Positions 32,830 to 39,916 of a stretch of 39,916 nucleotides of DNA are shown here, piece after piece. Every line of letters starts with the position of its first letter. Position 1 is the stretch's first letter. This stretch comes from Paenibacillus silvestris (GTDB taxonomy: Bacteria; Bacillota; Bacilli; Paenibacillales; NBRC-103111): positions 79,359-119,274 of the forward strand of contig NZ_WTUZ01000005.1 of the NCBI RefSeq assembly GCF_009882985.1. The letters are read 5' to 3'. Made by a program: the position numbers and the translations under genes. The notes beneath the pieces are model-generated. The model was given only the letters and a program-made list of their open reading frames with translations. It had not been told where the DNA came from and ran no database searches.

Positions 32830-34281
32830 TCATTCGTTGATGTCTTCTTTCAACTTTGCTTTTTTCTTATCAAACCTTATAGGGTTTAATGATCTGAAAA
32901 AGCTAAACTTGTGATGAAATTTGCTGTAAGGGGAACGTATCACAGAATCGAACATGTCGGAAGTTCGAAGGGGATAAAAAGGAACCAAATAAGGCATTCC
33001 AAGTGACGTTAATCGCAATAAGTGAATAATCACAAAGAGAATGACGATGAATATGCCTAAAATCCCCCATATTTGTGCTGCAATAATAAAGGGAAAACGA
33101 AGGACACGTATCGTGGCACTCATTCGAAAAACAGGTGTTGTGAATGAAGCTAAAGCTGATAACGCCACGATAATCAACAAAAAATTGCTTGTAATTGAGG
33201 CTTCAACAGCAGCAGTACCGAGCACAATACCTCCAACAATTCCAATCGTTTGCCCGATTTTGGAGGGCAATCTGGCGCCGGCTTCCCGTAACAGTTCAAT
33301 CACAAGTTCCATAATAAGCACCTCCACAACCGGAGGGAAAGGCACATTAATTCTCGAAGAAATGATCGTAGGCAAAAATATATTTGATATCCCCTGTCCG
33401 TGGTACGTCATTACAGCAACATACAATGGGGTGGCAAAGATGGAAAACACCACAGACGTCATACGGATTAATCGCAAAATAGAACCGATGATCCAAGGCA
33501 GAAAATAGTCTTCATAGGAAATGAAAAATATCCCCAAATTGACTGGCGCAAATACGGCTGTCGGGGACCCATCCATTAATATGCAAACTTGCCCTGATGA
33601 TAAGGCCCAGGAGACGTAATCCGGTCTCTCAGTGCCAACTGTCTGAGGAAAAATAGAGTTAGAATTGTCCTCGATCATTTGTTGAAGCAATGTAATATCT
33701 GAAAAAACATCAAATTCTACATCCTCTATTCGCTGTATACATGTATTTACATATTGTTTATTCGTTGTTCCCTCTATGTAACAAACTGCCACTTTCGCCT
33801 TGGATGCACTACCTAGAGTAATCTCTTTTACACGTAGTTCTGGAATAGGAATACGCTTGCGGATCAAGTTAAGATTGATGTCCAATGATTCAACGAATGC
33901 ATCTTTCGATCCTTCTACAGTGAATTCAACTTGGGGTTCAGTAACTTTACGACCCTTGGAAAGAGAAGCTTTAATCAAGATAGTATGATAATTCTGAGAG
34001 CCAAGTTGAACAGCTACATATCCCTGTAGTACATTATTTTGAATGATTTTCGAATCACATGACATTTCTTTTTCTGCAACTGGAATGAGATTGTACAGAT
34101 CATCTAGTGAAACATTCGAGACCTCGGTTAGATGTCCAAGAATATCACGGTGTAAGACTTGCTCGTCAATGAGTGAACTTAAATAACCAATAAAATAAGG
34201 TTCGGATTCTGTCTTATGTTCGTAACAAACAAAATCCATCGATTCACTAAGTTCTTTCCAGATCTCAGGAATTGAATTCAT
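32830..34281 (-). CDS. Spore germinant receptor subunit A (GerAA family), operon 2
   Basis: A 483-aa GerA-family protein: N-terminal soluble domain (~1-260) with VEGSKDAFVESLDINLNLIR, KAKVAVCYIEGTTNKQYV and NSIFPQTVGTERPDYVSW, then a C-terminal membrane region (~270-445) with PFPPVVEVLIMELVIELLRE, AGARLPSKIGQTIGIVGGI and a basic tail (PIRFDKKKAKLKED). It is the first gene of the operon; a SigG-like promoter lies ~40 bases upstream. The ribosome site is weak. It is only distantly similar to the A subunit of operon 1, so the two receptors probably answer different nutrients. Confidence 0.94.
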   Translation of the reverse strand: MNSIPEIWKELSESMDFVCYEHKTESEPYFIGYLSSLIDEQVLHRDILGHLTEVSNVSLDDLYNLIPVAEKEMSCDSKIIQNNVLQGYVAVQLGSQNYHTILIKASLSKGRKVTEPQVEFTVEGSKDAFVESLDINLNLIRKRIPIPELRVKEITLGSASKAKVAVCYIEGTTNKQYVNTCIQRIEDVEFDVFSDITLLQQMIEDNSNSIFPQTVGTERPDYVSWALSSGQVCILMDGSPTAVFAPVNLGIFFISYEDYFLPWIIGSILRLIRMTSVVFSIFATPLYVAVMTYHGQGISNIFLPTIISSRINVPFPPVVEVLIMELVIELLREAGARLPSKIGQTIGIVGGIVLGTAAVEASITSNFLLIIVALSALASFTTPVFRMSATIRVLRFPFIIAAQIWGILGIFIVILFVIIHLLRLTSLGMPYLVPFYPLRTSDMFDSVIRSPYSKFHHKFSFFRSLNPIRFDKKKAKLKEDINE

Positions 34282-34322
34282 GCTACATCAACTCATTTTC
34301 CAGAATTTATTTTCATGAGTTC

Positions 34323-34353
34323 ATTATTTCATATCAAGTGGTTAATTATTCAG
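34323..34353 (-). promoter_or_regulatory. Possible SigG promoter of ger operon 2
   Basis: On the minus strand TGAATA (34348-34353), an 18-base spacer and AATAATG (34323-34329). The -35 is a perfect match to the SigG consensus; the -10 matches CATNNTA-type sites at about 5 of 7. Forespore expression is expected for ger operons. Confidence 0.38.
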
Positions 34354-34440
34354 ACTTTGGCATTCCTTATCCATTCACCATTCCAGAATAGTTATCATTA
34401 AGGTTTTATTCAAAAAAATAATAATGATAGATCCGACTAT

Positions 34441-34489
34441 AAAAAGACAAAAACCGCGCTGCATCAAAGCTTCGCGGTTTTTGTCTTTC
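34441..34489. terminator. Bidirectional terminator overlapping the response-regulator stop codon
   Basis: AAAAAGACAAAAACCGCG pairs with CGCGGTTTTTGTCTTTC over 17-18 bases around CTGCATCAAAGCTT. On the minus strand the 5' arm encodes the last residues (RKTKTAKL) and the TGA stop of the gene at 34464. Confidence 0.85.
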
Positions 34490-35630
34490 TATCTGTGACT
34501 GCATGAACTAACGAACTATATAGAACGGTCAACTCTTCAGAAGGACGAATACCTAGCTCCTGATGAAGCAGCCGAACATAATCCGTATACAGTACGGTCA
34601 ATCCCTTTTTGTCCCCATTCATTTCGCGTATCATCATTAAATGGTGGATAACCGACTCGTCTAGCGGATTGTGCTCATTAAGCTTAAGCAATAACTTTGA
34701 AGCGGAGTCTGTATCTCCCGTGGAAATAAGCACGGCAACAAGGCGTTTGACGAATGAAGTGTACATTTGACTATAACGTTCCGTTTCGTGAATAGCCCAT
34801 ACATACGCTTTATCGCCGAACAAATCACCCGTATAAAGCCGTTCAACCCTTAGGGCATTTTCCACTTGGCTGGCATCGATCGTTTGCAGTTCTTTCACTT
34901 GTGATTCGAATTTTACATAATCAATATTAACGTCCTGCCACTCAAGTGCATAGCCATCGTTCTCTGAACGTATGACTTCGCGCATACCAAGCGGTTCCAA
35001 TGACTTGCGCAGTTGATACACGGTTGTATTTAAATAGCTTTCCGCACCTGTTTGCTCCATACCGCCAAAAATATCAATAACCAACTTGGAACGTGGAATA
35101 CGTCTCCCCCTGTAAAGCAGGAGATAGGCAAATAGCTCTGCGCATTTTCGCGAGATCCACTTCACTCGCCCCGTTTCATTGCTTACAACAACATCTCCGA
35201 GCGCAGTAATAACAACCTCTCCTCTAGACAGCGTAGGTGGTACCTGTGTCGCTGGCAGATGGAAAGCCCGCCAGTTCTGAAGCGCACGATGTACAGTTCG
35301 CTGCAGTCTCTCTTGGGAAACCGGCTTGACCAGATAGTCGATCACCGAGAGTTCATAAGCTTCTAGGGCGAAATCTTTGTGAGAGGTGACGAACACAATT
35401 TGAATCAAAGAGCCAACGTTTGCTAACCTTGCGGCGAATTCCAGCCCATTCTCACCTTTCATGGAGATATCAACGAATGCGAGGCCAATATCTGTATGCT
35501 CTTGTAGAAAGAAGGCCGCAGATTTCGTATCCGTGAAGGCACCAACAACTTGAACCTCTGGCAGCTTATGCAACATTTTGCTCAAAATTAAATGCATTGT
35601 CGCGTCATCATCTACCAAAATAACTTTCAA
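34464..35630 (-). CDS. Response regulator with REC, winged-helix and BTAD (SARP-like) domains
   Basis: A 388-aa protein. REC domain (1-120): acidic pocket D7-D9, phosphoacceptor D54 in FVDIS, T82 and K102 in VKPVS. An OmpR/SARP-type winged helix follows (~140-235; ISRKCAELFAYLLLYRGRRI, AESYLNTTVYQLRKSL). The C-terminal third (~245-380) is a BTAD/TPR-like helical domain (LYTGDLFGDKAYVWAIHE, RLLHQELGIRPSEELTVLY). This REC-wHTH-BTAD layout is known in Bacillota. The start is TTG at 35630, overlapping the kinase stop (TTGA), with AAGGTG 7 bases upstream. It is the partner of the histidine kinase just upstream. Target genes are unknown. Confidence 0.93.
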   Translation of the reverse strand: MKVILVDDDATMHLILSKMLHKLPEVQVVGAFTDTKSAAFFLQEHTDIGLAFVDISMKGENGLEFAARLANVGSLIQIVFVTSHKDFALEAYELSVIDYLVKPVSQERLQRTVHRALQNWRAFHLPATQVPPTLSRGEVVITALGDVVVSNETGRVKWISRKCAELFAYLLLYRGRRIPRSKLVIDIFGGMEQTGAESYLNTTVYQLRKSLEPLGMREVIRSENDGYALEWQDVNIDYVKFESQVKELQTIDASQVENALRVERLYTGDLFGDKAYVWAIHETERYSQMYTSFVKRLVAVLISTGDTDSASKLLLKLNEHNPLDESVIHHLMMIREMNGDKKGLTVLYTDYVRLLHQELGIRPSEELTVLYSSLVHAVTDRKTKTAKL

Positions 35631-37435
35631 GTCTCTTCACCTTCCTTCCAATGGTCAATAACATCCATCCCGCCTCTTGAACGAAGTAAAGTAAAGAAAA
35701 ACGTCGTTCCCACTCGCGGCACGCTGTCAAACCACAGATTTCCTCCATGAATTGCAATAAATTCACGAGTTAACATAAGCCCAAATCTGGCATGCCCAGC
35801 ACCTTGTTCAAGATCCGGTACTTTGATAAATGTATCGTCACGGCGCAGCATTTCCACTGTTTCTTCGTCCATTCCTTCTCCATTATCGCGTATAGTCACA
35901 ACAATCCTATCCTTGTCCATAGTAGCTCCAATTTCAATCCATCCACCAATTCCCGTAAACTTTATCGCATTCGATAGCAAGTTCCGCAGAATGAGATCTA
36001 GCATCTCTTTATCTGCGCTAACTGTAAACTTTTCGTCAATTTGCTCTCTCAGCACAATATGTTTCATTTCTGCCTTCGACTCTGCTAGTAACAGGGCTTG
36101 ACGAACGACTTGCTGCAAATTCCAGCCTAGCGGTCGAAACACGACATTCCCTTTCTGGTTGCGATACCAGTCGAGCAAATTCTCGACAAGATAGAACGTG
36201 TTCTGTACTTGTCCTTGGAGTACCCCGAACAATTCGGCATGCTCATTGTTATCCGCAGCAAGTTCTTCACCAAGCAGTTCGGTTATACTGACCAAGTGCG
36301 CGATCGGATCACGAACGTCGTGTGCCACAACAGTAAACATCTTGTCCTTAAACGAATTTAATTCCAAAAGCTGGTTCGCACTCTCACGCAGCCTTGCCTC
36401 GTTTTCTTTCAACTCCGTGATATCATTAAACAGGATCATTTTTCCAATGGGTGTGCCTGAATCATAGATAAACGATACACTGCATTGATAATATTTATTT
36501 TTATTGCCATCAGCTTGGGATCTGAAGAACGAGAACCGTTCGTTTCCGTGATGGGAGTCAAGGATGGAATGAATCAATTCAGGATTCGCAGAGAGAACCT
36601 CCCCGACATAAGCAGGGTAATGTTTCGTCAATGTGAGCTCCGGTAAGACGCCTTCAGCCGCTTTGTTGTAATTGACAATTTGGTCATTATAATCGAGCAG
36701 GATAACACCATCTCGAATGGTGTCGAACACTTGAGTTAGCGCAAGCGGTGTAAACCGGAGCAGATTGAATCGCAGAATTCCCCAGGCATAGACGATTCCA
36801 GAGACTGCGAACCCGAAAGGCGTCAAATCGACCACCATTCCAAACCACAAGGTTATATTGAACAACAAGGGCACTGCGGCTCCCATGGTCAGTACGATAA
36901 TTTGTTTGCGAACAATTCTTGAAGACCGCCAATACATCGGGATAAATAGAAAAAATCCACACAATAACACGAAATAATTATATAGTGTGTGTGCTTGATA
37001 CCAAGGTCCTTTAACTGTTTTATACAACGGAAATGAAGTAGACTCATTGAGGATATATTGCTCATAAAAAAGGTGATGCCACTCATTGGTCAAATGGGAA
37101 AAAAAGACCCCTACAGGGATAACGAATAGTGCCAGCGCAAGGCGTTTTCGGTAACGCGAAGCCGTCCCAGAGAATTGGATGACCTGGAAGAGCCATAGCG
37201 TCGTGACGAATGGAATGCCAATATATTCGATTTGAAGCGAAAGCTTAACTTCGTATAAGTTGCGGCTTAACAACTCGAAAGCATAACCACTTGCGTACCA
37301 AGCCGCTCCTATCATAATCAGAATCATCGTTCTAGCGACTGGTAAATGCCGTTGCTGATAGGACAAAAACGCAACGTATATCATGAATCCTGCTGCCAGA
37401 AAAAGCAGTAATGACAACCATTGAACTGTGTTCAC
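35627..37435 (-). CDS. 7TM sensor histidine kinase with PAS domain
   Basis: A 602-aa kinase. Residues ~1-220 hold seven hydrophobic segments of the HisKA_7TM type (WLSLLLFLAAGFMIYVAF; WYASGYAFELLSR; GIVYAWGILRFNLLRFTP). A PAS domain follows (~230-340; VFDTIRDGVILLDYNDQIVN). The HisKA helix contains the phosphorylated H372 in VVAHDVRDP. The HATPase domain has the N box LILRNLLSNAIKFT, G1 DNGEGMDE and G2 GAGHARFGL. I choose GTG 37433-37435 with AGGAGAG 8 bases upstream; the TTG at 37453 lies within that site. It is translationally coupled to the response regulator. The 7TM domain probably senses a membrane or extracellular small molecule. Confidence 0.93.
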   Translation of the reverse strand: MNTVQWLSLLLFLAAGFMIYVAFLSYQQRHLPVARTMILIMIGAAWYASGYAFELLSRNLYEVKLSLQIEYIGIPFVTTLWLFQVIQFSGTASRYRKRLALALFVIPVGVFFSHLTNEWHHLFYEQYILNESTSFPLYKTVKGPWYQAHTLYNYFVLLCGFFLFIPMYWRSSRIVRKQIIVLTMGAAVPLLFNITLWFGMVVDLTPFGFAVSGIVYAWGILRFNLLRFTPLALTQVFDTIRDGVILLDYNDQIVNYNKAAEGVLPELTLTKHYPAYVGEVLSANPELIHSILDSHHGNERFSFFRSQADGNKNKYYQCSVSFIYDSGTPIGKMILFNDITELKENEARLRESANQLLELNSFKDKMFTVVAHDVRDPIAHLVSITELLGEELAADNNEHAELFGVLQGQVQNTFYLVENLLDWYRNQKGNVVFRPLGWNLQQVVRQALLLAESKAEMKHIVLREQIDEKFTVSADKEMLDLILRNLLSNAIKFTGIGGWIEIGATMDKDRIVVTIRDNGEGMDEETVEMLRRDDTFIKVPDLEQGAGHARFGLMLTREFIAIHGGNLWFDSVPRVGTTFFFTLLRSRGGMDVIDHWKEGEET

Positions 37436-37579
37436 TGCAACGTCTCTCCTCAATATGGAACTGCCAAGCTGGTCAGTCCTAAGTAAGCCTCCTTTTCAAT
37501 ATACATGCTTATTCATCGAGTATCTACCCTTCCCCCTTGATTTCGTCATCTAGTAGGCTCAAGAACTTGAGGATACAAA

Positions 37580-37606
37580 TAAAAAGCCGCATCACATGCG
37601 ACTTTT
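37580..37606 (-). terminator. Rho-independent terminator of the SLH gene
   Basis: On the minus strand AAAAGTCGCAT-GTG-ATGCGGCTTTTT, one mismatch, then ATTTG. It lies ~110 bases after the stop at 37718. Confidence 0.75.
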
Positions 37607-37717
37607 CATGTAACCATATTCTTTTTTTCTACATAGTCTACTGTTGTAAAGAATAGATTTTGTACGTACAAGCTCATTCCTCAACCAAAGACCTTCCCAA
37701 ACTAACACAGCCTTTTT

Positions 37718-39916
37718 TTATTTGATAAAATGCACATATTGCAGGAACCGTTTCAGTATAACTGCAGCCTGCGCTCTTGTTGCATACTTCGACGGAGCAA
37801 AGCGTCCATCTTCCATCCCATTCATAATGCCGTCTTCCGAAGCTCGGACTACCGCCTCTTGCGCCCATGAAGAAATGGATTCTCGATCCGTGAAAGCGTC
37901 TAGGCGGCTACCCTCTTGCTCTTGCCCTTCTCTACCAGTTCCATGGTTAGTCAATGTTAAGGCCCTGGCGATTACAACGGCCATTTCTTCGCGAGTAATA
38001 GGGGCATTGGGAGCAAAAAGGTTGGCACCGATGCCACTAACCATGCCGCTAGCAACCGCCGTATTTACTGCAGATGCATACCATGCAGATTCAGGAACAT
38101 CCACAAAACGAGCACTGCCGCCGCTCTCCTTTACGGATAGCCCTAGCCCGCGAACAAGCAAAGCAGAGAATTCCGCACGTGAAATGGTTCCCTCTGGCGC
38201 AAAACGGCCGGCCTCCACACCGTTCACCAGCAACTTTGACGCCAGATACTCTACATCCCCTTTCGCCCAGTGATTGTTTAAGTCGACGAACGTTCGTGCT
38301 TGTACATCTACAACCGTGTACATGCTGTTATGTGGTACGTTCAAAATCGCTTCGCTTGAGCCATCTGGACCGGTTTCCAGCTGTGCCGGAACAAAAACGA
38401 CGGTGCCGTTTGTCGGGATATACTGAACGGCAACCAGGTTACGGTTCATGTTCTCTCGGTCTATCTTAATGGTCCGAATCGAGTACAATCCACCATAGTC
38501 ATGCACCTCCAACGTTCGCCCGTTTGCTTCTGCTGTCACCTTGTAGTCAATCACGTCGGCGGAAACAGCAAAACCTTGGGAAACGCCAATCCGATTAATC
38601 TCTTGTCGAACATTCTCGCCGACCTGCACCTGTATGATGTTCACGGTCAAATCTGATACTTTCGTGTCGAGACTCTCCGCCAAACCAGTCAGATCGATCG
38701 CACTTAACCGCAACTGATAGCTGGAATTGCTCAACCTCACCTCGATAATTGCATTAGGATAAGCTTGTACCATATCCGCGATCCAGTCAGCCGGAAACTG
38801 TGTTTGTACTGCCTTCTCCCGATTGCCAATGTTTATGCTGACTAACGGTTCCTTCGCATCCTTCAGGAGTTCCAGTATCCTCTCCCACGTCCGTTCGGGG
38901 AGGATGACCCGTTCGACCACCATGCCATCCGAACGCGTAATATTTTTGATGTCGGAAGGATCGACAAGAGCGGTAATCCCACCGTTCATATTTATCTTCA
39001 CAGTCGTCTCCAATGTAATCGGTAATCCGCCATTATCTGGTGAGGATGGGGTTGAGATCCCAGTAACTGTGATGGTTTTCACTGTTTCATTGCCTGCTTT
39101 GTCTAGGGCATATACGGTATAGTCGCCGTTAGCACCAATCGTGAATTGAGATGAGGCCAAAATATCAGTTCCTTTGGTTTCACTAGTAAAATCAGCCACG
39201 CTAAGGCTTCCAGGCAGCCAACGTAGTTCCGTCAGCGCATTACCCGCAGCTGCGCCGTACACACTTGCGGTCACGCTGATCGCTTTACGTGTCGATCCGT
39301 TCGATGCAGCCGTCAGGGCAACATCGGGCGGTATCGCCACGATACGGATTCCGCTCGCGTCTGGTGCTACGTAAGTCAGCGGAGCCGCTAGTCCGCTGGA
39401 GGTGTGAACAATGCTTGCACCGTTCGGGAGGTCCAATGAAGCGGCAACTTTAATTCCATCAACATCCGCGAGCCCTCCCGGAATTTTGTATTCGAAAGTA
39501 AGTTTTCTTAATGTTGTGTCGCGCTCGCCTGTATATGGGGCATATACCGTCTGTGTGACAGAATCATCTCCAATCAGGATCGGAACAGCAGGTGTCCCCA
39601 TCACGGTTACTTCGTATCCGTAAAATACAGTAAAGTGAATCGTGTCGCTTCTACCATACAAATCATTGGCCGATGCGGTTAGCACCACCCCCACCCAAGA
39701 GGCTTCAAATATCGCCATAGCGTCTTTCAATCTGACAGTGGCTTCATCCAATCGAGTCTGAGATTGATTCTCCGCATCGTCGGCAGTAGCCTGCGCTGCA
39801 TCTATCGCGGTCTGCAGAGCAGCGCGGTCTACTGCCGAAGTCTGTCCGACATCCGTACCTTCTGGATGATCCGTCAACGCCTTCTGCGCCGCCGTAATCG
39901 CCGCGCCCAGCGTTGT
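37718..39916 (-). CDS. FIVAR/SLH-domain surface protein, C-terminal part (runs off the window)
   Basis: A 732-residue partial frame, open to the last base; the N-terminus and signal peptide lie outside. From the window edge inward: FIVAR-type helical repeat (GAAITAAQKALTDHPEGTD, DRAALQTAIDAAQATADDA), a beta-rich region with cohesin-like wording (DTTLRKLTFEYKIPGGLADV), a bacterial Ig-like stretch (YTVYALDKAGNETVKTI), a variable segment, then three SLH domains (about 555-605, 620-670 and 680-730 of the visible part; FVDLNNHWAKGDVEYLA, FVDVPESAWYASAVNTAV, FTDRESISSWAQEAVVRA). The SLH triplet binds pyruvylated wall polymer and anchors the protein to the cell surface. FIVAR-bearing proteins often act on polysaccharide outside the cell; the catalytic domain, if any, is beyond the window. 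Confidence 0.92.
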   Translation of the reverse strand, partial: TTLGAAITAAQKALTDHPEGTDVGQTSAVDRAALQTAIDAAQATADDAENQSQTRLDEATVRLKDAMAIFEASWVGVVLTASANDLYGRSDTIHFTVFYGYEVTVMGTPAVPILIGDDSVTQTVYAPYTGERDTTLRKLTFEYKIPGGLADVDGIKVAASLDLPNGASIVHTSSGLAAPLTYVAPDASGIRIVAIPPDVALTAASNGSTRKAISVTASVYGAAAGNALTELRWLPGSLSVADFTSETKGTDILASSQFTIGANGDYTVYALDKAGNETVKTITVTGISTPSSPDNGGLPITLETTVKINMNGGITALVDPSDIKNITRSDGMVVERVILPERTWERILELLKDAKEPLVSINIGNREKAVQTQFPADWIADMVQAYPNAIIEVRLSNSSYQLRLSAIDLTGLAESLDTKVSDLTVNIIQVQVGENVRQEINRIGVSQGFAVSADVIDYKVTAEANGRTLEVHDYGGLYSIRTIKIDRENMNRNLVAVQYIPTNGTVVFVPAQLETGPDGSSEAILNVPHNSMYTVVDVQARTFVDLNNHWAKGDVEYLASKLLVNGVEAGRFAPEGTISRAEFSALLVRGLGLSVKESGGSARFVDVPESAWYASAVNTAVASGMVSGIGANLFAPNAPITREEMAVVIARALTLTNHGTGREGQEQEGSRLDAFTDRESISSWAQEAVVRASEDGIMNGMEDGRFAPSKYATRAQAAVILKRFLQYVHFIK

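Overview
The window looks like chromosome from an endospore-forming, low-to-mid GC Bacillota, most likely Paenibacillus or a close relative. The grounds are two complete gerA-type spore germinant receptor operons, a C-terminal triple-SLH surface protein, a collagen-like Gly-X-Y protein of the kind found on spore surfaces, strong AGGAGG-type ribosome sites and frequent TTG/GTG starts. No tRNA, rRNA, CRISPR array, intact insertion sequence or phage gene was seen. Genus is inferred from gene style only.

Layout. 1-1395: the 5' part of a collagen-like gene (minus), a decayed copy of part of its N-terminal domain, and a broken surface-protein tail. 1397-4372: an SDR oxidoreductase divergent from a YqhC-like AraC regulator, then a stretch of gene relics (an unidentified frameshifted gene, an AraC HTH tail, the C-terminus of a YqhD-like alcohol dehydrogenase). 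4373-6606: an MFS exporter with an IclR regulator in one operon. 6859-9844: a 53-aa membrane peptide, an ABM-like small protein, an APH-family kinase, an amidase reduced to three fragments, and a GC-rich esterase that looks acquired. 10015-11822: a second divergent AraC/SDR pair. 11962-13728: a Rieske domain fused to a long uncharacterised C-terminal region.

13973-17539: germinant receptor operon 1, in the unusual order B-A-C. 17718-22246: a solitary MurF-type ligase and a DUF218/YdcF protein (minus), divergent from an ATP-grasp ligase translationally coupled to an esterase (plus); this is the best candidate for an undescribed small biosynthetic or cell-envelope system. 22353-25834: a glycoside-hydrolase-like TIM barrel, an aldo/keto reductase and a sulfite-oxidase-family molybdoenzyme. 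25953-28531: a Qnr-like pentapeptide protein and a MarR regulator sharing an identical palindromic operator, next to a divergent MFS exporter, forming a probable drug-response module. 28849-29139: an ArsR regulator. 29263-34281: germinant receptor operon 2 in canonical order A-B-C, plus a fourth membrane gene built from a tandem duplication. 34464-37435: a two-component system (7TM histidine kinase and REC/BTAD response regulator). 37718-end: a FIVAR/SLH surface protein running off the window.

Many genes are sensor/effector pairs (AraC/SDR twice, IclR/MFS, MarR/pentapeptide, histidine kinase/response regulator), and several intergenic stretches hold dead genes, so the window reads as accessory chromosome with active turnover. 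Start codons were moved from the longest open frame wherever a ribosome site clearly favoured an internal start.
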